Below the pieces are notes generated by a model. It was not told the DNA's origin. It saw only the letters and a program-made list of their open reading frames with translations, and made no database searches. DNA of 64,000 bases. Source: Chalara sp. BL73 (Eukaryota; Ascomycota; Leotiomycetes; Helotiales). Positions 11,304 through 23,785 of the stretch are shown piece after piece; the first letter of the stretch is position 1; every line of letters begins with the position of its first letter. The stretch is from contig CAKJVC010000088.1 of NCBI GenBank assembly GCA_918026815.1, forward strand, positions 806,001 to 870,000, given 5' to 3'. Position numbers and translations under genes: made by a program.

Positions 11304-13168
11304 TCAGATGTAATTGGGTACATTATCTATCATCTCCGTATCAAGTTTGGTGTACGGCTGTAGGAAAGAGGATTGCTGGTTTCCTCTCCGTGCCTGCTTC
11401 TCTGGCGAATGAGGCATAGGCTTAGCCGGCGTCCTTGCCCCAGCGTCCGCCTTTGGCCCGAGGCCTGCCTTCACCCACATCTGTAGAGCATCACCATATG
11501 GATTCTCGGCGAGCTTCCACGCCTCTCGAGCAATATCCCGTGCCGTACCTTCATGGAAATCTAATTTGCGTTTCAGAACCGCAGCATCCTTACTCGACCA
11601 TATCAGCAGACGATCACTGTTAGAAGCTCCTCCCACAAGCTCTTTCCATGCTTTAGCGACATTAAATCCTGGCTGGCACTGTTTCAACAGCCCTTTGATG
11701 ACAAGATTCGTTGACCACTGCGCACCAAAGAGTGACTCTCCTTCATAGTGCTCGGCGATGTGGTTCAGTCGGCCTGAGTCAAATGTTAGCTGGTTGGTTC
11801 GGGAGAGACGGGACTATTGGATCCGATGCGCTCTAGTTGTGGCTATCTTGACGGAATCTATCACAAGCCTCTTGGATATGAGATCGCAAACGAATATACA
11901 GTGGCATATATAGATAGGAAGGCTAGCACTGTCAACATACCTTCCCAAGTAAACGAACAAGCGCCACAGTATCCACATCCCCAAGCTGCTCTCCTCTGCG
12001 CCGGATACTGCCAGGTCTTCCAGCGATCAGACTCGTCACTCAGTGCATGGACCTGCTGCAAGTGCTGCTTCAGTTTATCCTCTCTCGTCCATGTCTTGTT
12101 CGCCATCGGCTTGTTAACACACTGATTGATCTTGTGTTGCCCGACTAGATGGTCCACCATTGAAGCACGATCAGTCTCCGTAGAGTCGCAAAATACGCAA
12201 GCCCATCCCGTCAACGTCGCTATGGCAGCATCTCCAAACATGCATGTCCAGTACGTTTGTGGCTCGTGCTGAGCCTCTTCATGGCGTTTCCACTCCCACT
12301 TTCCAGAGAATGCACAATTACAAGCGGTGCAACGATATTTCCCAGACCCCTTCTCCATCCTTGAGGGTCCTTTCGATACTGGCTTTTCTTGTTTGGTGCA
12401 TACTTGGTGGTGACTTGTTGGTTTTGTGGGTAGATGGGGCTCTTCCGCAATTGTGTTGCATGAAAATACTGGGAGGTGATTGGTCTCTACCTTCGTAAGC
12501 TTTTTTGAATTGAATTTGAGATCATCTTGTGAAGTAATCTCTTGTTCTGTAAATGAGGCCACGGTAGAGGCAGTGTCCCACGTCCTTGACGAGCCATAGG
12601 ACAAGCTGGACGATCTATCTGATCCGCTCATATATGTCCAATGAGCATTGTAAGATTTGGAAGATGATGAATTATAGTCGGCCGAGGAAGGAAAGTTCGT
12701 GTGGCCTGGGAAGCTTTCCAGAGGCCAAGACTGAGTTTGAGTTGAAAGATCAATTGGACTTATACACGGGAAGTCTAGCTGGCATTGACCAAAGTCTGGT
12801 ACTGTGGAAAAGGGCGGAATAAGGCTCATGAAATCATCGTTAAAATTGGACATATCCACCTCATCATATGAAGTAAGATTTCCAGGTATGCCTGCATCGT
12901 TTGTTGATTGATAGCCTTGAGGAAAGTTTGGAGTCTCTCTGAATGAGGCTTCATGGTCTTTTTGGAGTTAGCAAATGGGCAACAGCTTCACAACAAATTG
13001 TTACTTACATTTGCTGTTTTCTGACTTCTCCAGCCAGGAGTCTATCTGCCGTTCACTAAGCCCTTTCTCTTTCTGCAGAAATGCCTTTTCCCGTTTTCCA
13101 GGCTTGGTCCCGAACGCCGTGACCCAGTTCCGCAGGGTCAATTCCTGTTCCGGGGTGATCGTATCCAT
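11304..13168 (-). CDS. Homeodomain-like / C2H2 zinc-finger protein (putative regulator)
   Basis: Three exons (13168-13009, 12957-11941, 11773-11304), about 548 residues. The start is fixed by an in-frame TAA immediately upstream (TAA GTG GAG ATG). Residues 1-50 look like a homeodomain-type helix bundle (KPGKREKAFLQKEKGLSERQIDSWLEK). The middle is Ser/Thr-rich and acidic, fit for an activation region. C2H2-type fingers follow: YRCTACNCAFSGKWEWKRHEEAQH, then WACVFCDSTE with a downstream HLVGQH, and CGYCGACSFTWEG whose histidines (HIAEHY) come from the next exon, which supports that splice. This combination occurs in a fungal group of presumed transcription factors with no defined target. The 3' end abuts the MFS gene. 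Confidence 0.8.
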
Positions 13169-14311
13169 CTCCACTTAGAGCGCGAACACTTTCACGTAAT
13201 TCAAATTGACGACTGCTGTTAAATACTTCAATAACCACACGTAATTGTGCTGTACACTGTCGAAAGGAAGAAATGGTACAGAGAACGAACGTAAAAGAAT
13301 GCAAACATCATAACAACTCTCAAGACCCTCATCTGAACTTGTGCCCTTATGTTTATGTATTGGCAGCCTAGCCTAGACTTTCTCGAAGGGCTAGAAAGGG
13401 CGAAAGTCTTTCGTTTCAGATCCATCTTCGCCCTTTCTCGCCAACTGTGCAGGGATATCACCTTCCCCGAACCCGCATATCCTTTCCTCCAGTCCTATTT
13501 CTGCATCCACGCCACATACGATAACAATAGGCTCATCCCCATGATGCTGTCATCTGGAAATGCCGTGCACCAGGCTTCTTCTGCCAAAGATGGGTGTTGG
13601 GGGCTTACCGAGTTGAAAACCTGAAACCAGCAGGGATGCCGTCAGCCCCAAATAAGGGTACACACCTGTTCGTTTCTACTTCCTTACTGGCTCATTTTCT
13701 TGCTTCGCAGGCATGACTGGCTGTTTCATGAAACAAAATCCAGGTGAGAAGGAATTGTGAAAAGATGCCTAAGGAATACTTCTCACCTTGCGTCGTTTTA
13801 GCTAATAATGGGGACTCAGCTGTGATGATGTGGCAGCTATCTTTACACTGCCTTTCCTCATGCTCGCTACATGCTGATCACCGAAATACTGAATTAGCAC
13901 TTTTAATTTTGCAGTGCACCGTTTCAGGTCATTTAAAGATCAACAATGCATTGTTTCGAAACAATGTTTGGTCTTGCGCTGTACATCTCCATAGCTTACA
14001 ATATGTAGAGGCTGGCCCCACTCGCCCCTTTCTAAGCGACGTTTACAGCACGAGGGCAACAGAATGAAATAGCTCTAAGAGACGCAAAATTTAAGACCAG
14101 CATTTTGGAATGTAACATATGGAGATTGCTACAGCGTGCTTGAAAAAGAATATCAACGCATCAAATCCTCGCAAACGCCAATATCCCATATATACTCCCC
14201 TGTAAGGTTGACTCTCTTTTCATTGACTAGCAAAAATCAACTTTACGAAACATTACTTTATGTACTCCTCATACCAAGCAAGATCGTAACTCCTGGGCTA
14301 AGCATACTATG
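13169..14311. other. Intergenic region
   Basis: Upstream sequence of the C2H2 regulator and 3' flank of the Lys-rich hypothetical gene. The 108-codon open stretch at 13744-14067 shows no recognisable domain, and I do not call it a gene. Confidence 0.55.
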
Positions 14312-15514
14312 TTAGAATGGTCGATAGCATGCATAGCAGTAATCAGCAGCCGCTTGATTACCTCTAATCGGTGCTTGTGATGTTAACGGTGAGTAGTGTG
14401 CGGTTTGTAAGGTGGTGTGAGACTGTGATTCAGCCACAGATTGATCGAGAGCAGGAAAAATTGCTGATTTGAATGTATCTGTATCAGAAAGACTGACCGA
14501 CTTATGCAAACCAAGAACTCCTGCAAAGCCGCCGTCATGTGTTGAAAGATCGCGCTGGCCTTGGCCCTCGCATTCCGGTTGTTTTTCTCGGGCTTGCAGG
14601 GTCAGATATGGTTGTTGTTCAGTTGAAACCAAGTAGCCTGTATGGCGGGGAGTCAGATACTCTCCTTGAATAGGTACACGTTGTGGACTAAGCCGGACTT
14701 GATCTGCCATTCCAGCAAGGCTCCCCCATCTCCTCAAGGGATACTGGCTAAAATCGGTTTGTAGGCCAACTTGATTGTGCAAAGCAGGGGAAACAGCCGC
14801 AGGTAATTGCTGATAGAATATAGCAGGCTGCAGATTCGAATTTATTTCGGAAGCTTTGTGGGAAGTGAAGGTGATATCTCCGATAACGACGCCATTTTCC
14901 GCCTCTATCTCCTGCTTCACAGCAACATGATCATGATACACTTCAGCTTGTGCAGACTCAGGAGTGTGAGAATGCTGGCTCTGAGGAATTAGAGGAGTTT
15001 TGACAACTTCAGGTCTTGTAGGGACTTTCAATTCGTCGTCCTCATCATCATTATCAACGGTTCCGGTATCACGCATAGGATTATGACCCTGAAAATTGCC
15101 TTCGTCATCAGCTCTTCTGGCGACAGCGTGAATTATTCCATCACCGTCAACATTTTCGGTCTCTAAATGATCGCTTCTTCCGCAGTTATTATTAGCTCCA
15201 GCCTTACAATCATCACCATCATCAACGCATTCTCCGTCTTTGACCATTCTAATACTACTTTCACGCCATGAATTTGCGCTTGTATTCTTCTTTCGTTCTG
15301 CGCGCTTCGCCTTTGCCTTCTTCGCGCTTTGCTTCTTCCGCTCATGATATAGTGCCAATCTAACAGGATCAGCATTCAGCTTTTCCCACCACTTATCGTG
15401 ATCTTTTTTCTTGTTCGCACGATAAGCTGCTCTCTTTTCTGGATCCGCATTGATGGCAGCTAGCTTCTTTTTCCTTAGTTCGCTGCTCTTCCGCTTCTGC
15501 TCTTCCTTAGGCAT
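14312..15514 (-). CDS. Hypothetical protein with duplicated basic N-terminal motif
   Basis: Single exon, 400 residues; not recognised. The first 80 residues are extremely basic and hold two copies of a short motif 25 residues apart: NADPEKRAAYRANKKK (from residue 22) and NADPVRLALYHERKKQ (from residue 47), separated by a Trp-Trp pair. A Lys/Ala run follows (KKAKAKRAERKK). The pattern suggests a helical nucleic-acid-binding or nuclear-localisation region, but that is inference. The remainder is low complexity, with an acidic stretch (DNDDEDDE) and Gln/Ser/Pro-rich C-terminal half, probably disordered. No membrane segment or signal peptide. Long flanking spacers on both sides fit a regulated gene. 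Confidence 0.65.
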   Translation of the reverse strand: MPKEEQKRKSSELRKKKLAAINADPEKRAAYRANKKKDHDKWWEKLNADPVRLALYHERKKQSAKKAKAKRAERKKNTSANSWRESSIRMVKDGECVDDGDDCKAGANNNCGRSDHLETENVDGDGIIHAVARRADDEGNFQGHNPMRDTGTVDNDDEDDELKVPTRPEVVKTPLIPQSQHSHTPESAQAEVYHDHVAVKQEIEAENGVVIGDITFTSHKASEINSNLQPAIFYQQLPAAVSPALHNQVGLQTDFSQYPLRRWGSLAGMADQVRLSPQRVPIQGEYLTPRHTGYLVSTEQQPYLTLQAREKQPECEGQGQRDLSTHDGGFAGVLGLHKSVSLSDTDTFKSAIFPALDQSVAESQSHTTLQTAHYSPLTSQAPIRGNQAAADYCYACYRPF

Positions 15515-17227
15515 CTTGATGAGTAAGTTCGGCTTGGGAATTAGAGACTAATCAAGATATGTGGTTCTCGTCTTCAAAGGGAGGTGTGTGGAAACGAGAA
15601 GTGGCTTCGAAATTAGCGTTAGCAACTAATTGTAAACGATTGGACGTTCATCACTGAAGAGTCTCGTTCTTGCCTCAGAGTGAAGTTCAAGGAAAGGGAT
15701 GTTACTTCGATTACCGGATCTGGCAGTCCAGCACAAAGTGTTGTCTTTGCTTAAGATATATGCAAAACTGCTTTGCTTGAGAGTAACTTGGACACAAAGT
15801 AGTCTCTCTTTTTCAACACGATCTGGAGCTCTGATCTTGAGGAATGAATGGGTACAAGGTAGATCCTAGTCGTTCTTGAGCTAAGCTAAAATTGGTAGAT
15901 GTGTCGAATGTTCCTGTCCTGAAGTACACCCAGGTATCCAGGGGCTTTGCTTCGGTGACTAGCGTTGGCGGTCTTGTATTTAAAAAGGAAGTTAGGCAGG
16001 CGCACAAGAGGGTTTGTACATGCGATTGCGGGGAAAAAAAAGAAGTATTGGAAGTCGTTCATTGAGATATTGAAAAGAGTAAAGTGAATTGAGGTAATGC
16101 GTGAATCACAGACAACCACACTAAACTTCGTGACCTAGAGAACCGCAGAAAGAACCAGCAGACTATTTCGGGGCTTTTTTAAAATTGTACCATTAACGAT
16201 ATGAAGAGGGTCCGTCCGGCTGACAAGAAGTGGGAGGAAATTCCTCGAAAATCTAGATGCATGGAGATAATTTAAAAGATGGAAAGGGAAACCTACCATT
16301 TCTCTTTAAACATCATATAGCAACTAAGCTGGTGTCTTACACACCTCATTCCTTCCAAAATATCTCCCGAGTTGCAAGTTGTCCTTGATGCCTCTACATA
16401 CCTACACGAGACACACGAATATCTTGCATCTAACCTTAACATTCATACAGACAATTAAAACAAAAACATCCCTATTTGGCCTTCTGCCCCTGTGCCGCTA
16501 ACGAGAATGCACATAGACAAGTCATTTAATTCATTCATGCAACATATCGGCAGCAAGACAATCCACCTATACCAGTGAGCTTTCAGCCACAGAGCGTCAA
16601 GACAATCTCATATTGGCCGCACCTAGACTACAAACCATGTAAAGATAGGAGAGGTATGGCTTGTCATGTTATTAAAATTCTTTTAGTAATGTCTGGTCTC
16701 CATCCTCAGGACAAAATACGACAATTCGAAGATAAATGCATCGAGGATGAAGAATTCGCACGGCTACACAGCAAACTGGTTAAAAGACTTGAATAGGATT
16801 GGATATTTATTCAACAGTACTCTCCTGTCTCAGCCTAGTTTCATAAAAATACTAAAGGGAAAGACTCGCAGAGCAGCTTACAAGCTTCACATGGTCGGTC
16901 ATGTTCACAATCATACTAGAATGTTGGGACTTCATAATGTTATCTTGTCCATTGCTACTAACAAACCACCGAAAAGCAACATAATAAGGAGATGAGATCT
17001 GAAACCATCGTGTTAAGACTCTCTCCGAAGCAGGCGGAGCTGTTGAAAGTCGTGCTATCCATCATGTGTGACGTGACTGAAAGAGTGAACGCCAATGCAA
17101 CACGCGTCGAGAAAATCATGAAAGGAAAAATCGATAACCGAAGCCCTGATTTACTACCCAGAGCTTATTGTCATTCTTGCGCCTGAGATACTCCGGCCCC
17201 CCATTCCATGTCAATATAACAGACTAC
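15515..17227. other. Long intergenic region
   Basis: About 1.7 kb of AT-rich sequence between the 5' end of the Lys-rich hypothetical gene and the 3' end of NBR1. All open frames are short and of poor coding quality. No repeat or RNA gene recognised. Confidence 0.55.
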
Positions 17228-19926
17228 TTACTTCTTGGCTATCTTCTCTTGCTCCGCAAGGTACTCCTCGTCGCTAGCGTCCAAGATATCATACTCCTCA
17301 TCTGTCATGAACCCAGTATCAGAATCATCCTCCAAAGGCTCATCCACAAACTCGTCAAAGTCATCAACCTCATCTTCTGCCTCAGGAGCAGATGAAATTG
17401 GTACATGAACGCTGGCGGCTGGGGACTCCTTCTCAAGCTTAGGGAAGATCATTTGACTACGTTCAACCTCGGGTTCAGCCTTCTCGATTATCTCCTTAGG
17501 CTCTTCCGTGACAACAGGTGTTGATTTGCTAACGTTGATATCGCACCAAAGTCTGTGGCCAAACTTGTTGCCATCTGGGCCAGTGAGACGCCAGTAAGAA
17601 ATATAAGGACCAGGTTGGCTCGGGGTCCGCATTAGAACCGTGAAGCCTTGCTCTTGTCCAGGCGCGACCTCCGTGGGGCAAGTTGTGCTCTCACCAGCGG
17701 AAACAAGCTCGTGCACACTAGCTGGGTGCTCAGGGTCAACGGCGCACATGTTGTCACCCCCGACAAACTTGACTGTGCATCCAGAAGGCCATGCAGTGCT
17801 GCCACCATTACGGAGATACCAAGTTTGCTCAAAGACTGAGCTTGCTGGGAGAACAGTGCCATCCGCAATAGCATCGCGGACAAAGTGAGCAACGTATTCC
17901 TCCTTGACAGGAGATTTGGCCTCTATCTTTGACTCAGGCTCTGCCTTGACGACCGCTGTCTCCTCAGGCTTGAGTTCAGGAACTGGCTCAGCCTTGGTTG
18001 GCTCGGTAGGTTTGAGATCAGCGATAGTTTGGACCTGGGTTGCGGCATTGGTAGACTGTGCTGGAGTAGTCTCGGTTGATTTGGAAGTTGTACGTCCACG
18101 TCTATCACCCATTGCTGGCATAGCCTTCCCATCCTCATGCTCTCCTAATGTAGTGACAGAGACATTTCGAACAGCTGTCTTAAACTTGATAAGAGGATGG
18201 GTCTTGTTGTGTGGGTTGGATGGACTAGCTTCGCAACTAGCACAGAAATCTGTGTCATCGCAGACAGCACACTTGTAGCGGTCACCCTTGATATATGATT
18301 GGGAAACACCGTTGCTATTGCAGAGTGGACCGTCGCAGTAAATACCATGATGGCGTGCCTTGCTGGCGTATGAGCGAGACAGTGTGGCAAGATCATTGAT
18401 GGGCTCATAGATAGGCACAAATCTGTGGCGAGGGTGGATAAAGGTAGCATTGACAATGCAAGCAGAGCAGAAGTCCCAGTCTGGGCAATCAAGGCACTTG
18501 TTCCGAACTCCATAGATGTATTTGTCACAACCATCACAAATGGCATTGTGTCCAACATTGCGGCCAGGGTCAAGCAGAGCTTTTGCAGCAAGGCCAAGGT
18601 CTGCATCTTCCACAGCAGGAAGGAAGGCATGCTTTGGATGATGGCCATGCTTAGCAGTACAGTGGCAAGGGATGCAGAGATCATAGTCATCACACGTGGT
18701 GCAAGTAACGAAGTTATCCTCGGGAAATTCTGTACATAATTAGTTCTCTTTTAGAGCATGTCATGAGCCAAGCTTACCATGGATGCATGAATTGCAAGTA
18801 CGCGTGGCAACTTCATCCTCCTCCTCTGGCTGAACAAGTGTCATCTTGGACTCGGAGGTAATAGGCTTTGGCGCTACCTTTTCAGTAGTGCTGTTGATGA
18901 CTTTACCATTCTGCACAAAACGCTTAATCATCCAGTGATCTGCACCATTGCATGTGATGCCACTATCGATACAGCTCTGGCACAAATCAAAGTCCCCTTC
19001 ATCGCAGGTATTGCAGTGGAAGTGCTGGTTCGGGATAGGCTTATTGCAGTTATTGCAGTACACAGAGAAGATGCTAGTAACAGGTGTCGGGCGCTCATCA
19101 GAGGTATTTGCAAGCTCTGCAAACCATTGATCACGGGCAGCCGCTCCGCAGACGACATGAGGCTCGCTTCCGATGCAACAGCTAATCTTAGGAGGCTCAG
19201 GAGCTTGAGAAATTCTAGGAGGAACACCAAATGGATGGTTGGCATATGTTGGCAGTGTGCTGGTGCTAGTCATTGGTGTGCTAGAGTTGTTGTTAAACTG
19301 GGGTTGGCTGATGAGGAGATCGTCGAATCTGTTCTGAACCTCATTAACGGATGCTGACTTCGCGAATTCGATGTCACTTGGGGCCTTCCAGTCATTGTTG
19401 GGTTCGGCAGCTTCAGACGTGCTGTTCTGTGGCTTCTCATCGGTTACAGAGGGTGCAGGAGGCTCCTCGTCCTCAACTGTTGCTGGCTTCGGGGCGACAG
19501 GCTCCTTCTCCTTCATAGTCACCTTGATACGAAGCTTTAGCTTAGCCTTAGCAGCTCGATATAGCTGCTTATATACAGAGGCATTATTTGGGTCAAGGAC
19601 GACAAAGGCAGCGGCACTGTCGGAGAAACGCTCGAATACAGCCTCGGTCGTGGGAGGAATATCGAGGAGGAATCGAAGCTGGGCAGAGACAGTTAGCAAA
19701 TTAAGAGCATATAGAAAGCTTCTATAGATGAATTTCCAACATCCAAAGATCGATGGATAAGAATATCAGGCTCGCAGCCTCATCCTAGAGTGTGGAGCCA
19801 TACCTTATCTGGGAGAGTACTAGCTCCTAGATCACGTAGAGGAAGCTTGAACTTTCTGTTGTGGCCATCGACGTTGATCTTCAAGACGACCTGGGTGTCT
19901 GGGTTGGTTGCCGAAGTCGACGCCAT
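17228..19926 (-). CDS. NBR1: NBR1-type selective autophagy receptor (PB1, ZZ fingers, FW domain)
   Basis: Autophagy cargo receptor. Exons 19926-19804, 19678-18778 and 18729-17228, about 841 residues. The PB1 domain is split by the first intron (KFKLPLRDLGASTLPDK, then LRFLLDIPPTTEAVFERF), roughly residues 11-95. Four ZZ-type zinc fingers follow: one before the second intron (YCNNCNKPIPNQHFHCNTC), one spanning it (RTCNSC to CTTCDDYDLC), and two in exon 3 at about residues 404-449 and 470-525. After a Pro/Glu-rich linker comes the Trp-rich FW (Nbr1) domain, about residues 622-741 (FEQTWYLRNGGSTAWP to YISYWRLTGPDG). The acidic C-terminus contains EEYDIL, a good ATG8-interacting (LIR) core at 17282-17293. 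The domain set is diagnostic. Role in pexophagy or vacuolar targeting is inferred from the family. Confidence 0.93.
17282..17293 (-). other. Candidate LIR/AIM (ATG8-interacting motif) codons in NBR1
   Basis: Encodes Tyr-Asp-Ile-Leu (residues 821-824), preceded by Asp-Glu-Glu and followed by more acidic residues. This fits the [WFY]-x-x-[LIV] core with acidic flanks required for ATG8 binding. Function inferred from the motif and family. Confidence 0.6.
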
Positions 19927-21592
19927 GATGAAGACTGTTGCTGTCAGGTATCAGCTGGAAGTGCAGGCAGGAGCGGTGACGTGATAGTCCCTCCAAAGGA
20001 TGGGATGGCACGAACCGGTGGTAGATGTTGTGTCTCTTTTCTGGCTCGAAACCCTCGAGATAGTCGAGGGAGAGGGTGTCAAGGAATGATCCCGGATGTA
20101 AATGGATAATCTGGAAGGATGAAGGTGATGTTGGTTGATGGAAGTAGGTTGGAGGGTATTATTGAGGGGAAGCTCGGTCAGTCGTGCTACGGGGGTGGTA
20201 GGGGTGTCTAACTGTAGGCAGCGAAGTCGTAAGCTTAGCAGAGTGGCGCCTGCATGTATCAGTGGAGAACCGCCCACTTTATGAGGCTCCGACTAGGGAA
20301 TCAACTTCGAGAGTCGTCCGGAATGAGGCAAAAGGGAAATATTAATCAGAGCGGAATCATGGGTTCGGCTTGATTCACTCCCTGCTTGGTTCGAATAGTT
20401 ATCAGGGTGACACGGCTTGGAATTCACGATGTGGCCGTGAACAATATGGTAATCCAGAGAGCCGCCCCCCCCCTCGCCACCACAAACGAGTTGGGTCTGT
20501 CACAGAACATTGGGAAGTGCTCGGTCCGGAACGTCACGCGATAGGGTTAGCCATACTTTACGCAAGGGAAATCAATTTACATTTTTATTCATTACCTCAA
20601 AGTGTTATCGGGGGATATATAACGTTGAATCCTAAGTCATGTTTCCGATAGAAATGGAACGTCCAAGCTAAATTATCTAGGTAGGTCTGCCCCCTTGACA
20701 TCACATTAATGCCTAGATGAATTGTTGCCTGTAGTCTTTGTAATAACATTGACACTGCATCCACTTCCCCAATCCTGCTCATCATTTCTTAGAGCTTTGC
20801 ACAAGTAAGCGTATGTGGTAGTGAGGAGAACCAGCCATTTCGGTCACTTTCTGTTTACCCCTCGGCAGTACTGTTCTATCACTTCATCATAATATTATAT
20901 TGTTCGTTCTATAAAGCTTGAGATTCGATTGAAGACAGCAGAATTTCACATGCAGGCGCAAATTACCTGTGTAGAGCTGCCGCTGGCCCTTTCATAACAA
21001 TGCTATTTCTTCTCCTCAATCTCTTCCTCCGAAGATGGTTTCCACCCGTCTTGTTGGTCAATGGTGCCACTTTAAACTCAATCCGATCAGTCCGAGATCA
21101 TCATTCAAGCACCGATTTTCACATCCAGACAAGTCAGAGGCCTGGTTAACCACCTGAGCAACTTCTCCTATTCAAATGATACCGCTAGTCTACTGTCCCT
21201 ACGTTTGCTCAGTGGCAATCATTAGGGAATGCCTGAACCTTGCCTCTTCTCTTCAAACGACAATGACGAAGAATTCCATGCACTCAAAACAGCAGACGCT
21301 AAAATACAAGCATCTGAGAAAGATATGAATGTGTATGCCCTTCTCCCTTAGACATGGTAGTTGCTTTGGCACCCCAAAAAAGAGGGTACAACAAGCCAAG
21401 AAATCGTCGACTCTTCCTCTAACAGTGATATCGACCAAAAATATACCTTTCGCAACCAGAAAGTGCCGCGAAGAAACCAATATCAACGCTTCCAGAATAA
21501 CGCGCAAAGAAACCCGCAGGCCACCCAAGATCGCTTAAAGCATAAAACAGAATATAACAAATCAGCTCCAATACGTGGTAACGCCCCTTTTC
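19927..21592. other. Intergenic region, NBR1 promoter side
   Basis: About 1.7 kb upstream of NBR1 and downstream of CASC3. Contains a short poly-C run near 20465-20473. No gene recognised. Confidence 0.55.
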
Positions 21593-23785
21593 TTATTGCG
21601 GATAGTACACAACACCTGGAGGAGCCTGAGCATAGTAGAATCCATCAGGGCTAGGTGTCATCATTCCTCCCATGCCTACAACCCCGCCTACAGGCTGCCC
21701 GCCTATAGGCTGCATGGGATAAGGTTGAGGTGGTGGATAACCTGGGAACGTTGTAACAGCTGGGAGTTGGGCAGGATCGTAGTAATATACCATGCCATTG
21801 ACTTCCTGGGCAACCAAATTTTTAGAAGAATCTTGTTGCTGACCAGACTGCGGAAAGGACGCCGGAGGTTGCTGAGGTTGTGATGGAACGAATGGCGCCG
21901 CACCAACAGATGTAGCCATCGGCTGATTGAAGTTTTGCTGAGGATAATAGTAGCCTTGGGGTGGCATAACTGGGTATACGGGAGCCTGGGTATAATAGTT
22001 CTGTGATTGTTGATAGGAATTGGGCTGAAACGGCTGAGCGTGAATAGCTCGTTCGGGTATCTGTGACAATGGAGTACCAGTCGAAGCTTGGCTTGGATAT
22101 GATGGATTACGGGAGTGCAGCATAGAATCGTTGGTGTATCCATTGCCGTTGACTTGCATTGGGACCTGTTGATGGAAAGGTTGTTGATGCTGTTGAGGAG
22201 GATTGAAGGATAATGTAGCAGGAGACTCAATATTGTCGACCGACACCGCTTTTTGTGGCCGAGGTTGATGCATGGGAATTGCGTTTGGTCGGTTTTCCCT
22301 GAATGTTGGCTTTTGAGGTGGGGGATATGTTTGTGGTCGTGGTACTTGATCAACTGCTTCCTCTACTAAAGCTTTCTGGGTCTCAACATCAGCCGTGGGT
22401 TGAGATGGCTGTACGCTTTGACTCGCAGGCGGTAGCTTTACAACTGGCCTTGACGGATCTATGGACATGTGGGGCCGGGACATTGCCGATCCTGTAGGTG
22501 ATATTAAGTTGTCCCGGTTCAATTCCCGTGCAAGAGATGACCGACGACTCATAGCAACGCTTGGGGTATAAGCACTGCCGTAGACACTGCCACCAAAGAC
22601 ACTGGTACGTCTCGAATATCCGCCAACAGACCCAAGGCCAGATCTGCCTCGGCCACGCCCCCCAAAGCCCTGCTGGTTAGGTCTCATTGCTCGAGGTATG
22701 AAGATGAAGGACCTATCTATAGCGGGAAATATGTAGCGTGGAGGATGATCCGGAAGAGAAATCCGGACTGGCTTGTCTCGACGCAAAGGAGGACGATGAT
22801 CAGGTAAGCGTGTATACTGGTGGCAGGCAATTCCTGGAATAACGATAGGCTTTTCCATTGTAGAGAGCAAAATGCGAACCTGAACCTTTCCTAGATACTT
22901 CGTTGTAGAGAGTGCTCGATTGGGAGGGGTAGCATTTGGAGCATTGACTGGAATACGCGAAGACGACGTGGATCCGCTGCTGTTGTATCCAGTCTGAAAG
23001 TTCGAAGGGCTCGGCTTGCTGATGGCTTCGTGCATATCGTGGGCCCAAGGTTGATCAGTAGGTTCGAAAACTCCGGACATATGACTACTACTGTTAGCAC
23101 ATGAATAAGAAATCCACTATGGGAGATGAACATACTTCATAGGTGCATATGGACCCCCAATACCAGGCCTGCCTCGACCTCGACCTCTTCCAAAAGGGCG
23201 AAAGCCGTTCGCGGCAGGACCAGCATGGCGGTGGTCGTGCATAAAAAATGCTCCTCTGTTAGGGACAAATGCTGGATCCGCATCTCTCTTCTTCTTGTAT
23301 TCCTCATGTTCCCTACGCCTTCTCTCATGTGGTAATTCTTGCGGTCTATCCATTTGTGTAGTTGAGGTAACCACAGCCGGAGACGGCACTTCTAGCTCTT
23401 CGTCTTCGGGTAAATTGTCATAGTGAATCTCCTCTGCGGTACCATTCTGGCCAGATACCTTGAGCCCGTTGAGCATCATAACCATATCGCTAGTTCCATT
23501 TGTAATAGATGTTTTGGGGGCGTCATTGCTTGTGGCGGGTTTGGTATTTTTGGCGGACCGCAATGCACCTCCATTAGCTATGGATGACATAGGAGCAGCG
23601 GCAGATGCAGCAGTAGCAGGGCTTAATTCATCGTCCTCATGGCCGTCTTCGTCTTCACTTATGATGGATCTCTCACTCAAAGAATCATCGTCTAGGTCGC
23701 CGGCTTCTAGCGCTCCTTCCTCATCACCCTCGTCCTCAACCCGTCTTCGACGTCCAGGCAAATCCTTCCGGCGATGAGGTGCCAT
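21593..23785 (-). CDS. CASC3/Barentsz (MLN51) exon-junction-complex protein
   Basis: RNA-binding cofactor of eIF4A3 in the exon junction complex. Exons 23785-23136 and 23084-21593, about 713 residues. The N-terminus is basic, then acidic and Ser-rich. The Btz (SELOR) core is at the end of exon 1: RRREHEEYKKKRDADPAF, then FVPNRGAFFMHDHR with the aromatic residues that contact eIF4A3, and a GRGRGRGRPG stretch. The splice (donor 23135, acceptor 23085) continues with HMSGVFEPTDQPWAHDMHE. Downstream, VRISLPDHPPRYIFP and SFIFIPRAMRPNQQ look conserved, then a Gln/Pro/Tyr-rich disordered tail ends in TPSPDGFYYAQAPPGVVYYPQ. EJC components are present in filamentous fungi but absent from budding yeast. 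The C-terminal tail sequence is variable by nature. Confidence 0.85.

Noticed and set aside
13744..14067. 108-codon plus-strand frame upstream of the C2H2 regulator
   Set aside because: No domain and no splice partners; probably non-coding.
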